A stretch of DNA of 64,000 nucleotides from JAUILH01 sp965230535 (lineage in GTDB: Bacteria > Bacteroidota > Bacteroidia > Flavobacteriales_D > JAUILH01): contig OZ246010.1 in assembly GCA_965230535.1 (NCBI GenBank), forward strand, positions 930,001 to 994,000. The letters run 5' to 3'. The stretch's first letter is position 1. Each line of letters opens with the position of its first letter. Positions 23,338 through 31,878 of the stretch are shown one piece after another. The translations under genes and the position numbers were made by a program. A model generated the notes under the pieces. That model saw only the letters and a program-made list of their open reading frames with translations. It ran no database searches and was not told the origin of the DNA.

Positions 23338-25686
23338 ATGAAACTTTCAATGACAGTCATTTTCAGCTTGGTAATGGTTACATCTATTGCTCAAAACCTG
23401 AGTTCAACCATAAAAGGAAAAGTCAGTGACAAGCAGAGTCAATACGAAATTCCAGGTGTTAAAATCACAGTACTCAGCGTAGAACCTAATTTAAAAACAG
23501 GCACGGATGTTTATGGAAGATTCCGAATTGAAAATGTTCCGGTTGGCAGACACACCATTAAGGTGGAATACATTGGCTATGAAAGTGTCACCCTATCAAA
23601 TCTGATGCTTAATTCTGGAAAAGAGCTAGACTTAAACATTCAACTCGAAGAAAGCACGGAGGAGATGGAAACCGTGGTTATCAAATCACAGGACGACAAA
23701 CGAGATGCACTCAACGACATGTCTACAGTAAGTGCCAGAACTTTCTCCATTGAAGAAGCCAACAGATACTCGGGTAGTTTACAGGATCCGGCCAGAATGG
23801 CTCAAAATTTTGCCGGAGTGAGCGGTGCCAGCGATGATAGAAACGACATCATTATAAGGGGAAACTCACCAACGGGAGTACTTTGGAGACTCGAAGGAAT
23901 TGACATTCCCAGTCCAAATCACTTCTCCACAATTGGAACGACAGGCGGTCCTGTTAGCATGCTCAACATCAATAACCTCAGTAATTCAGATTTCATGACG
24001 AGTGCATTCAGCGCTGATTACGGTAATGCTCTTTCAGGAGTATTCGATTTAAATCTTAGAAATGGAAATTCTGACAAACGAGAATACCTGGGACAAGTAG
24101 GGTTCAATGGTTTTGAATTGGGTGCAGAAGGTCCTTTCAAAAAAGGTGGCCGCTCATCCTACCTGATTAACTATAGATACTCGACTTTAGGCGTATTTCA
24201 CGCTCTCGGAATTGATTTTGGAACAGGCGCTTCCATCCCACAATATCAGGATTTAACCTTCAAAGTTAATGTCCCAACCAAATCTGCCGGAAGGTTTACC
24301 GTTTTTGGCATCATGGGTAAAAGTTTTATTGAATTTTTAGCAGAAGACGTTGGAGACAACAACCTCTTCTCTGGAGAAAATGAAGACACCAGATTTAATT
24401 CGAATACTGCTATTGTAGGTGCTTCTCACACCTATTTCTTTAATCCAAAAACCTACTCTAAACTGGTAATCGCTGCTACTGGTGTCCAAACAGAGGGTAT
24501 GATCGATTCTGTAAGTACCATAGATCAAAGCAAGCACAGGCAATTTGGTTTCGACAGGAAACAATTAAAATATGCCATCAACTACAAAATCAATAAAAAA
24601 TTCAATGCCAGAAATACGGCAAGTATCGGTGTTATCAGCGAACTTCACGACATAGATTTTATAGACAGCGCAAGAGTTGGCAATGGTTTTGTGAGCAACT
24701 CCGATTTTAACGGAAACGCATTACTCACACAAGGCTATTTACTTTGGCAGCATAGATTCAATGAAAAATTGACACTTAATTCAGGCTTGCATTCTCAGCA
24801 TTTCTTTTTAAGCAACTCGCACGCTATAGAACCAAGACTGGGCTTGAAAATGAAACTTAATCCAAAGCACAGTTTGAGTTTTGGAGCGGGTATGCACAGT
24901 CAGATTCAACCATTGACTGTCTATTTTGTCAGAGAAGATTTGAACGGGGAATCCATTATGCCCAATGAGGATATCGACTTTACTAAAAGTATGCACTTTG
25001 TTTTGGGACATGATTTCTTTCTGACCAATGACATTAGAATCAAATCAGAAATTTACTACCAAAATTTGTATAATGTGCCGATTGACACGGCTGTTTCAAG
25101 CTTTTCAATGTTAAATGAGGGAGCAGATTTTGTGGTTACTGACAGAACAGGTATCGTAAATTCAGGAACAGGATACAACTATGGATTTGAGCTGACATTT
25201 GAAAAATTCTTCAGCAAAAGCTACTATTTTCTTACCACGGTTTCAATTTTCCAATCCAAATACGAAGGCAGTGATCAAATTGAGCGAAACACAGTTTTTA
25301 ATGGTAACTACGTGTTGAATGCATTGGGAGGAAAAGAGTTTAAACTTGGAAAAAGAGCTTCCATTTCTTTTGATACCAAACTGACCTATGCAGGTGGTAG
25401 AAGGTTCACGCCTATCGATTTGGCAGCTTCTCAATTATATAGTGAAGAAGTGCGGGATTATTCCAGAACAAACGAAGGTCAGTATGATCCATACTTCAGA
25501 TGGGATTTCAAAACCACCTTCCGCTTCAATGGTGAAAAAACTGCCCAGGAATTCTCAGTTGATCTACAAAATTTAACCGGACAACAGAATATTTTCCAAT
25601 ACGGTTACAATCGCTTTACCGGAGAAATTGCGACAACTTACCAAAGAGGCTTCTTCCCTGGTGTCTTATACAAGATTTTCTTCTAG
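23338..25686 (+). CDS. TonB-dependent receptor with N-terminal carboxypeptidase-like regulatory domain
   Basis: 782 residues. Signal peptide (1-19, ending IAQN), an N-terminal CarboxypepD_reg-like/CNA-B beta domain (about 24-110; IKGKVSDKQSQYEIPGVKI to LNIQLEE), a plug domain (about 120-230; DIIIRGNSPTGVLWRLEGIDIPSPNHF) and a 22-strand outer-membrane barrel ending in an aromatic residue (VLYKIFF). It has no SusD partner gene, so it is not a classical glycan system; the substrate is unknown (siderophore, peptide or vitamin are possible). It splits the menaquinone locus between menB-crp and menA. Its TAG stop interlocks with the stop of the opposite gene (palindrome CTAG). Confidence 0.9.
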   Translation: MKLSMTVIFSLVMVTSIAQNLSSTIKGKVSDKQSQYEIPGVKITVLSVEPNLKTGTDVYGRFRIENVPVGRHTIKVEYIGYESVTLSNLMLNSGKELDLNIQLEESTEEMETVVIKSQDDKRDALNDMSTVSARTFSIEEANRYSGSLQDPARMAQNFAGVSGASDDRNDIIIRGNSPTGVLWRLEGIDIPSPNHFSTIGTTGGPVSMLNINNLSNSDFMTSAFSADYGNALSGVFDLNLRNGNSDKREYLGQVGFNGFELGAEGPFKKGGRSSYLINYRYSTLGVFHALGIDFGTGASIPQYQDLTFKVNVPTKSAGRFTVFGIMGKSFIEFLAEDVGDNNLFSGENEDTRFNSNTAIVGASHTYFFNPKTYSKLVIAATGVQTEGMIDSVSTIDQSKHRQFGFDRKQLKYAINYKINKKFNARNTASIGVISELHDIDFIDSARVGNGFVSNSDFNGNALLTQGYLLWQHRFNEKLTLNSGLHSQHFFLSNSHAIEPRLGLKMKLNPKHSLSFGAGMHSQIQPLTVYFVREDLNGESIMPNEDIDFTKSMHFVLGHDFFLTNDIRIKSEIYYQNLYNVPIDTAVSSFSMLNEGADFVVTDRTGIVNSGTGYNYGFELTFEKFFSKSYYFLTTVSIFQSKYEGSDQIERNTVFNGNYVLNALGGKEFKLGKRASISFDTKLTYAGGRRFTPIDLAASQLYSEEVRDYSRTNEGQYDPYFRWDFKTTFRFNGEKTAQEFSVDLQNLTGQQNIFQYGYNRFTGEIATTYQRGFFPGVLYKIFF

Positions 25687-26087
25687 ATATTTTCGGATAG
25701 AAGCAAGTTATCTAACCACTGACGTGCCGACTTCACATCAGAAAATAATTTAGTAGGTACAACTGGTTTGTCAATCTTCAAATAGAAATTCCCCAGTATT
25801 CGCTGCGACAAAGATTTTAGAACAAATGCATCTGCGATGGTCAGTGAATTGGATTCCGCTTTGGCAGCGAACTCCCGTGCCTCTCTGGACACATTGCTCA
25901 AGCTTCCAAACTCTACCAGATTAGCAAATTTCTGCCCACCAAAATCTTCTTCAACGCATTTTAAATAAGCTGCCATATCCTCCAAAGAAACCACAGCATC
26001 ATTGTCTAACTTAATGTGAAGTATTCTATCTCCCACACGTTCTATTGTCAGAACTCCCACTTTCCTCTTATATTCACTTTTCGTCAT
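25683..26087 (-). CDS. STAS/SEC14-like (DUF7793-type) hypothetical protein
   Basis: 134 residues from the ATG at 26087; an in-frame ATG at 26105 would lie upstream of the promoter box. The protein reads as an alternating beta/alpha domain (LTIERVGDRILHIKLDNDAVVSLEDMAAYL, ...FANLVEFGSLSNVSREAREFAA..., AFVLKSLSQRILGNFYLKI, SARQWLDNLL), a pattern I associate with a Bacteroidota family related to the SpoIIAA/STAS-SEC14 fold. No catalytic residues are evident. It lies antiparallel inside the menaquinone locus and shares an intergenic promoter region with menA. Function unknown. Confidence 0.65.
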   Translation of the reverse strand: MTKSEYKRKVGVLTIERVGDRILHIKLDNDAVVSLEDMAAYLKCVEEDFGGQKFANLVEFGSLSNVSREAREFAAKAESNSLTIADAFVLKSLSQRILGNFYLKIDKPVVPTKLFSDVKSARQWLDNLLLSENI

Positions 26088-26093
26088 CAAATA

Positions 26094-26113
26094 CAAAAAT
26101 AACACGATCTTTG
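26094..26113. promoter_or_regulatory. Closely spaced divergent promoters of the STAS/SEC14-like gene and menA
   Basis: Minus strand: TATTTTTG (26101-26094), an exact TAnnTTTG, 6 nt before the ATG at 26087. Plus strand: GATCTTTG (26106-26113), 7 of 8, followed by 4 nt (ACTT) and the menA ATG at 26118. The whole space between the two start codons is 30 bp. Confidence 0.45.
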
Positions 26114-26117
26114 ACTT

Positions 26118-27020
26118 ATGAAAAAATGGTTAAAGGCTTTCCGATTAAGAACACTCCCATTGGCACTGTCCAGCATTGTTTTGGGGTCCATGGTGGCCTA
26201 TGCGGTGGGTATGTATGATTGGTTAATTACCATACTCGCCATCACTACAACGATTTTTTTACAAGTACTTTCAAATTTGGCAAATGACTATGGTGATGCC
26301 GTTTCTGGTGTGGATAACGACAATAGGGTTGGTCCCACAAGAAGTATCCAGGGAGGTGAGATCACAAAAGAAGCCATGTTCAAAGCCATGATTGTTTGTG
26401 GCACACTGGCCCTAATTTCAGGGATTGCACTGATTTACTTTGGCTTGAAAGATCTTGATACGAATTACATCATTGGTTTCTTCGTTTTAGGGTTGCTGGC
26501 CATTGCCGCAGCTGTTAAATATACAGTTGGAAAAAAACCATACGGATACATGGGACTAGGCGATATTTTCGTGTTTATTTTCTTTGGATTAGTGGGCGTT
26601 TCCGGCACATATTTTCTTCACACGCATCATTTCCATTGGGAAATCATTCTGCCCGCTTCCAGCATTGGCTTTTTAAGTGCCGCAGTTCTCAATCTCAATA
26701 ATATGAGGGACAGGGAAAATGATAAAGTATCCGGAAAGAACACTTTGGTTGTTAAATTGGGGATTCACAAAGCCAAAGTCTATCATACCATTATTTTGAT
26801 ATTGGCTATTGTCTCCGCTTTAATATTCACCATACTCAATTACACTTCTCCCTTTCAATTCATTTTCCTGGTGAGCTTATTCCCAATTATTTTGAATCTG
26901 AAAACAGTTTGGCAACACTTAAATCCAAAAACACTGGACCCGGAACTAAAGAAAATAGCACTCACTACTCTGGTATTTTCTATCACATTTGGACTGGGAC
27001 TAATCATTGATCATGCTTAA
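26118..27020 (+). CDS. menA: 1,4-dihydroxy-2-naphthoate polyprenyltransferase
   Basis: 300 residues, UbiA-family membrane protein with about eight or nine transmembrane helices. The first aspartate-rich motif is NLANDYGDAVSGVDND (about 53-68), followed by RVGPTRSIQGGEI; the second is in NLNNMRDRENDKVSGKNTL (about 192-210, D-R-E-N-D). These bind Mg2+ and the prenyl diphosphate. It attaches the isoprenoid tail to DHNA in the inner membrane, giving demethylmenaquinone. It overlaps menC by 8 bp and starts the menA-menC-menE transcript. Confidence 0.95.
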   Translation: MKKWLKAFRLRTLPLALSSIVLGSMVAYAVGMYDWLITILAITTTIFLQVLSNLANDYGDAVSGVDNDNRVGPTRSIQGGEITKEAMFKAMIVCGTLALISGIALIYFGLKDLDTNYIIGFFVLGLLAIAAAVKYTVGKKPYGYMGLGDIFVFIFFGLVGVSGTYFLHTHHFHWEIILPASSIGFLSAAVLNLNNMRDRENDKVSGKNTLVVKLGIHKAKVYHTIILILAIVSALIFTILNYTSPFQFIFLVSLFPIILNLKTVWQHLNPKTLDPELKKIALTTLVFSITFGLGLIIDHA

Positions 27021-28062
27021 AGCAAATTGGAAGAAATACGTACTCAATTTTAAACGTCCCAGCGGTACAAGCAGAGGCGTCATGTTTGATAAGCTTTCTT
27101 ATTTTATTGAAGTACATGACACAGAAAGACCGGACATCATCGGTATTGGAGAATGCGGAATTTTGAAAGGATTGAGTTATGATGATCGTCCCGAATATGA
27201 AGACAAGCTCACAGAGGTATGTCAGAACATCAATGACCATGAAGCCTATCTCATCTCTGGCTTAAAAGAATGGCCATCAATTCATTTTGGTTTGGAAATA
27301 GCCTTACGCGACCTTGAAGTGGGAGGAAACAAAATTCTGTATCAGAACAAGTTTACTGCCGGGCTCTCTCCTATTGCCATTAACGGACTTGTCTGGATGG
27401 GCGAACCGGATTTCATGAAGGCTCAGATTAAAGAAAAAATTGAAGCCGGATTCTCATGTATAAAAATGAAAATTGGAGCCATAGATTTCAATGAAGAATT
27501 GACACTTCTTAAAGGAATCAGGCAGGAGTTCGACAAACAAACCATAGAATTAAGGGTGGATGCCAATGGAGCTTTCGATCCAAAAGATGCTTACGAGAAG
27601 CTGAACATTTTATCTGAGTTGGATATCCATTCAATTGAACAACCAATCAAACCCGGACAAATAAATGACATGCACAAATTGTGTGAAAGCAATGTGCTCC
27701 CAATAGCTTTAGATGAAGAACTAATTGGTGTGACAAATATTCGCGATAAAAGGGAACTTTTGGAAACCATACAACCACATTACATCATTTTAAAACCAAG
27801 TTTAATCGGTGGGTTCAAGGGTACCCTGGAATGGATTAATCTCGCCACTATGATGGGGATTGAATGGTGGATCACCTCAGCTTTAGAAAGTAACATTGGT
27901 TTAAATGCCATCGCACAATTCACAGCCGATTTCGACAATCCACTTCCACAAGGGTTGGGAACCGGTTCTTTGTACACCAACAATTTTCAAAGTCCGCTAC
28001 TTGTTGAAAACGGTACACTCAGCTATCAGCTGGAAAAAGCCTGGGAGATTAATGGACTTTAA
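27013..28062 (+). CDS. menC: o-Succinylbenzoate synthase
   Basis: 349 residues from the ATG at 27013, which overlaps the end of menA. It is an enolase-superfamily enzyme of the MLE subgroup: the Lys pair in CIKMKIG (about 152-158), metal ligands in LRVDANGAFD (Asp about 181), SIEQPIKPGQ (Glu about 211) and ALDEELIGV (Asp/Glu about 234), and a Lys in IILKPSLIGG (about 260). It dehydrates SHCHC to o-succinylbenzoate. Its end overlaps the menE start by 11 bp. Confidence 0.93.
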   Translation: MLKANWKKYVLNFKRPSGTSRGVMFDKLSYFIEVHDTERPDIIGIGECGILKGLSYDDRPEYEDKLTEVCQNINDHEAYLISGLKEWPSIHFGLEIALRDLEVGGNKILYQNKFTAGLSPIAINGLVWMGEPDFMKAQIKEKIEAGFSCIKMKIGAIDFNEELTLLKGIRQEFDKQTIELRVDANGAFDPKDAYEKLNILSELDIHSIEQPIKPGQINDMHKLCESNVLPIALDEELIGVTNIRDKRELLETIQPHYIILKPSLIGGFKGTLEWINLATMMGIEWWITSALESNIGLNAIAQFTADFDNPLPQGLGTGSLYTNNFQSPLLVENGTLSYQLEKAWEINGL

Positions 28063-29083
28063 ATCGTTCACTCATATCACCATTGATTCGAGAACATGTC
28101 ATCTCAGAGATTGGATTGATGATCTGGACCAAAATACAGACTGGCAAAAAGACATTCATACTTTCATTGAGCAATGGCTGGATTCATCTGATTCAGTTTT
28201 AGTTGAGACCTCAGGTTCAACTGGCAAACCAAAGACCATTGCCATTAAGAAAAACCTAATGTTGGCAAGTGCCAGAGCCACTTTGCAATTCTTTGAATTG
28301 GAAGAAGGTCAATCTGCTTTGCTATGCCTTCCAGTCAGGTATATTGCCGGAAAAATGATGCTTATCAGAGCAATCGTTGGTCGATTAAACCTCATAGTAA
28401 AAGAACCCTCTTCTCAGATTTCTCTCTCCGAATCAATTGACTTTGCTGCGATGGTTCCGCTTCAGGTTGAGAATTGTATTCCTGAACTTAAGCACGTTAA
28501 AAACCTGATTATTGGAGGCGCTCCCATTTCTAGTTCACTGAGAAATAAACTAAAAACAGTTCAAACCAATGTTTTCGAGAGTTATGGCATGACCGAAACC
28601 ATCACGCACGTGGCCCTCAAGGATATCAAACAAGGTGATTACTTCAAAGCCTTACCAGGTGTGAATTTTTGGCAAGATGATAGAGGGTGTCTGATTGTAA
28701 AAGCACCACATTTAAACATTGAAGAACTGGCCACAAATGATGTTATCGACTTTGAAGACTTCACGCATTTTAAATGGTTGGGTCGATACGACAATGTCAT
28801 TAATTCCGGAGGTATTAAACTTCACCCGGAAGAGATAGAAAAGAAAATCAGTGTGCTCCTGGACAGGAGTTTTTATGTAAGAGGAGAAGCTCATGAGACT
28901 CTGGGACAAAGTCTGATTTTGTTGATTGAAGGTCCAACTTTGGACGACATCAGTCTTGAGCTTTTGAAATCAGAGCTAAAAATCGAACTTGATAAATTCG
29001 AGTTACCCAAAAAGATAATTTTCGTTGAAGAATTTAACCGAACACCAAACGGAAAACTAAAACGTCAGGACAATTTAGGGTAA
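28052..29083 (+). CDS. menE: o-Succinylbenzoate-CoA ligase
   Basis: 343 residues from the ATG at 28052, inside the last codons of menC; in-frame codons upstream to 27905 lie wholly within menC. It is an ANL-superfamily adenylating enzyme: P-loop-like ETSGSTGKPKTIAIKK (about 51-66), the ESYGMTETITHVAL motif (about 175-188), WLGRYDNVINSGGIKLHPEEIE (about 247-268) and the C-terminal catalytic Lys in RTPNGKLKR. It is shorter than E. coli MenE (451) because the N-terminal part is reduced, as is usual in Flavobacteriia from memory. It activates o-succinylbenzoate with ATP and CoA. It is the last gene of the menACE run. Confidence 0.92.
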   Translation: MDFKSFTHITIDSRTCHLRDWIDDLDQNTDWQKDIHTFIEQWLDSSDSVLVETSGSTGKPKTIAIKKNLMLASARATLQFFELEEGQSALLCLPVRYIAGKMMLIRAIVGRLNLIVKEPSSQISLSESIDFAAMVPLQVENCIPELKHVKNLIIGGAPISSSLRNKLKTVQTNVFESYGMTETITHVALKDIKQGDYFKALPGVNFWQDDRGCLIVKAPHLNIEELATNDVIDFEDFTHFKWLGRYDNVINSGGIKLHPEEIEKKISVLLDRSFYVRGEAHETLGQSLILLIEGPTLDDISLELLKSELKIELDKFELPKKIIFVEEFNRTPNGKLKRQDNLG

Positions 29084-29140
29084 TCAAAGCTAAATTAAAC
29101 CTTCATTTCTAGCACTTTATCTAATTAGCCAGATTCTGTC

Positions 29141-29170
29141 TTGTACACTTCAAGAGATCAACTACCTTTG
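29141..29170 (+). promoter_or_regulatory. Consensus Bacteroidota promoter of the SulP gene
   Basis: TTG (29141-29143), a 19-nt spacer and TACCTTTG (29163-29170), an exact match to TTG-N19-TAnnTTTG. The predicted start near 29175 gives a leader of about 12 nt before the ATG at 29188. Confidence 0.7.
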
Positions 29171-29187
29171 CCCGCTAATTTCATAGG

Positions 29188-30822
29188 ATGGTTAAGAAGA
29201 TAATAGGCGATTTTAAGTTCATTGACAAGAAAGATGGTAGTATCAAAGATGATGTTCTCTCTGGTCTGACCGTAGCACTTGCTTTGGTACCTGAAGCTGT
29301 AGCCTTCGCTTTTGTGGCTGGTGTTTCGCCAATTGTTGGTCTTTATGGCGCCTTCATGATGGGATTGGTAACAGCCGTTTTTGGTGGACGTCCCGGTATG
29401 ATTTCCGGGGCTACCGGAGCAATGGCCGTTGTGATGGTTCACTTGGTGATTAAAGGGAATGAAATGGGTGGTGATGGAGCCGGGTTACAATATCTCTTCG
29501 TCACACTAATTGCGGCAGGGCTGATACAGGTTGCCGCTGGATTTCTGAAACTCGGAAAACTCATTCGAATGGTCCCAACGCCTGTAATGATGGGATTTGT
29601 GAACGGTTTAGCCATTGTTATTTTTACTTCTCAGTTAGGCATGTTTAAGTCCGGAGGAGAGTACCTCACGGGGGAACCTTTATGGATCATGATTGGATTG
29701 ACTGCGTTGACCATGGGAATTATGCTTTTACTCCCTAAGATCAGCAAAGCCATTCCGGCAGCTCTGGTTGCCATTATTACGGTATCCATGATTGTTATTT
29801 TTGGAGACATTCAAACAGAAACTGTATTGAGTTTTATTCAGTCCGGAGGTGGAGAAGGCTTATCTGCCGGATTACCGGAATTCAATGTCCCAGCAATTGA
29901 TTTAAACTGGGAAGTGATTCAGGTGATCTTACCATATGCCGGAATTCTGGCTGCTATTGGCTTGATTGAGTCCTTAATGACACTCAATCTTATTGATGAA
30001 TTAACAGACACCAGAGGAAGTGGAAACAGAGAATGTGTGGCTCAGGGAGCCGGAAACATACTTAATGGCTTTTTCGGTGGTATGGGTGGCTGTGCGATGA
30101 TTGGTCAGAGCATCATCAATATTAAATCTGGAGGAAGAGGACGTTTATCTGGAATTGTAGCTGCCATAGCCCTCCTAATGTTCGTCTTATTTGCCGCAGA
30201 GTACATTGAAATGATTCCTATTGCCGCATTAGTTGGTGTGATGTTTATGGTAGTTATCGGCACATTCGCATGGAACACTTTCAAAATTTTGAATAAGATT
30301 CCTTTGACAGACGCAATCGTGATTGCTGTTGTGACCATCGTAACCGTTCTGGAAGATCTTGCTGTAGCAGTATTCATTGGAGTGATTATTTCGGCTCTTA
30401 TGTTTGCCTGGAACAACGCTTTGAGAATTAGAGCCAGAAAGAGAATCGACGAAAGAGGCGTTAAACACTACGACATTTACGGCCCGCTTTTCTTCGGTTC
30501 CACTACTCTTTTCATGAGTAAATTTGACGTTAAGAATGATCCGGAAGAAGTGATTATTGATTTCCAGGAATCACGAATCATGGATCAATCGGCCATTGAA
30601 GCGATCAATAAAATCTCCGAAAAATACCTCAAAGAAGGGAAACACATTCATTTAAGACATCTGAGTAAAGATTGCGTTCGCCTGATTAAAAGAGCCGAAA
30701 AAATCTGTGAGGTAAATGTACTTGAAGATCCTGATTACTTTGTGGCCATAGATGACTACCGTGCTTACATTGAAAAGAAGAAAGCCAACGGTGAATTAAA
30801 GTACAGTAGTGGCGGACACTAA
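29188..30822 (+). CDS. SulP family inorganic anion transporter with STAS domain
   Basis: 544 residues, SLC26/SulP family. Some 12-14 transmembrane helices (about 20-410) with the family's N-terminal segment SGLTVALALVPEAVAFAFVAGVSPIVGLYGAFMMG (given here only as its start near residue 25) and the ESLMTLNLIDELTDTRG motif (about 262-278); a C-terminal cytoplasmic STAS domain (about 430-520; EEVIIDFQESRIMDQSAIEAI). Members carry sulfate, bicarbonate or dicarboxylates; the sequence alone does not decide. No carbonic anhydrase gene is adjacent. The stop abuts the rluD stop on the other strand with no gap. Confidence 0.9.
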   Translation: MVKKIIGDFKFIDKKDGSIKDDVLSGLTVALALVPEAVAFAFVAGVSPIVGLYGAFMMGLVTAVFGGRPGMISGATGAMAVVMVHLVIKGNEMGGDGAGLQYLFVTLIAAGLIQVAAGFLKLGKLIRMVPTPVMMGFVNGLAIVIFTSQLGMFKSGGEYLTGEPLWIMIGLTALTMGIMLLLPKISKAIPAALVAIITVSMIVIFGDIQTETVLSFIQSGGGEGLSAGLPEFNVPAIDLNWEVIQVILPYAGILAAIGLIESLMTLNLIDELTDTRGSGNRECVAQGAGNILNGFFGGMGGCAMIGQSIINIKSGGRGRLSGIVAAIALLMFVLFAAEYIEMIPIAALVGVMFMVVIGTFAWNTFKILNKIPLTDAIVIAVVTIVTVLEDLAVAVFIGVIISALMFAWNNALRIRARKRIDERGVKHYDIYGPLFFGSTTLFMSKFDVKNDPEEVIIDFQESRIMDQSAIEAINKISEKYLKEGKHIHLRHLSKDCVRLIKRAEKICEVNVLEDPDYFVAIDDYRAYIEKKKANGELKYSSGGH

Positions 30823-31875
30823 TTATTGAAATTGCGAGCTGTTGTTCGCATACACTTCCCACTTTTCCAGAACTTGCTGCATGTCTTTGGGTAATTCCGA
30901 ATCAAATCGCATGAACTCACCTGTTTCCGGATGAGTAAACCCAAGAGTCTTGGCATGAAGCGCCTGTCTGGGACAAAGTGACAAACAGTTATTGACGAAT
31001 TGCTTGTACTTGGTAAATGTAGTCCCCTTAAGGATCTTATTTCCACCATATTCGGGATCACCAAACAAAGTATGGTTGATGTGCTTCATGTGCACACGAA
31101 TTTGATGCGTTCTTCCCGTTTCAAGTTTACATTCAACCAAACTTACATACCCCAAACTTCTCAATACTTTGTAATGAGTTACCGCATGCTTTCCAATCTC
31201 TGGTTCATCAAAAACCTGCATGATTTTTCTGTTTTTGAGAGACCTGGCCAGATTGCCTTCAACCGTGCCTGATGGCTCATCAAAATCTCCCCACACGATA
31301 GCATGGTACGTTCTTTCACTTGTTCTGTCGAAAAATTGCTTGGACAGATGAGCCAAAGCCTGCTCTGTTTTAGCAACAACCATTAAACCAGTCGTTCCCT
31401 TATCCAATCTATGAACCAAACCAGGTCTGCCTGCGTAATCGTTTCTCTGAGGCAGGTTATCAAAATGATAAATCAATCCGTTCACCAAAGTTCCCGTATA
31501 ATTCCCATGGCCGGGGTGAACAACCATATCAGCCGGCTTATTCAATACCAATACCACATCATCTTCATATACAATATCCAATGGGATATTCTCTGGTTCA
31601 AGTTCTGTTTCCTTAACAGGATATGGCAATACAATTGAAATCTCGTCGTTGGGTTTCACCTTGTAGTTTGCCTTAATAGACTTACCATTCACAAGGATGT
31701 TTCCCTCTTTGGCGGCCATTTGGATTTTATTCCTGGAAGTATTGGCTATACGATCCATAAGGAACTTATCGATTCTAAGCAGTTCCTGACCCGGATCCAC
31801 CATGAAATTATGATGTTCGAATAATTCTTCTGATTGTTCCGCTTCCGAATCCGAAAGTTCTTGTTCTTTGCTCAA
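30823..31875 (-). CDS. RluD-type 23S rRNA pseudouridine synthase
   Basis: 350 residues. An N-terminal S4 RNA-binding domain (about 30-95; LLRIDKFLMDRIANTSRNKIQMAAKEGNI begins it) is followed by the RluA/RluD catalytic domain with GRPGLVHRLDKGTTGLMVVAKT (about 148-169), where the Asp of HRLDKGTTG is the nucleophile, and a TGRTHQIRVHM motif near 250. An acidic N-terminal tail of about 25 residues precedes the S4 domain. It probably modifies helix 69 of 23S rRNA as RluD does. It is the last gene of a PASTA-T9SS cargo-rluD run, 3 bp after the cargo gene. Confidence 0.92.
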   Translation of the reverse strand: MSKEQELSDSEAEQSEELFEHHNFMVDPGQELLRIDKFLMDRIANTSRNKIQMAAKEGNILVNGKSIKANYKVKPNDEISIVLPYPVKETELEPENIPLDIVYEDDVVLVLNKPADMVVHPGHGNYTGTLVNGLIYHFDNLPQRNDYAGRPGLVHRLDKGTTGLMVVAKTEQALAHLSKQFFDRTSERTYHAIVWGDFDEPSGTVEGNLARSLKNRKIMQVFDEPEIGKHAVTHYKVLRSLGYVSLVECKLETGRTHQIRVHMKHINHTLFGDPEYGGNKILKGTTFTKYKQFVNNCLSLCPRQALHAKTLGFTHPETGEFMRFDSELPKDMQQVLEKWEVYANNSSQFQ

Positions 31876-31878
31876 GTC

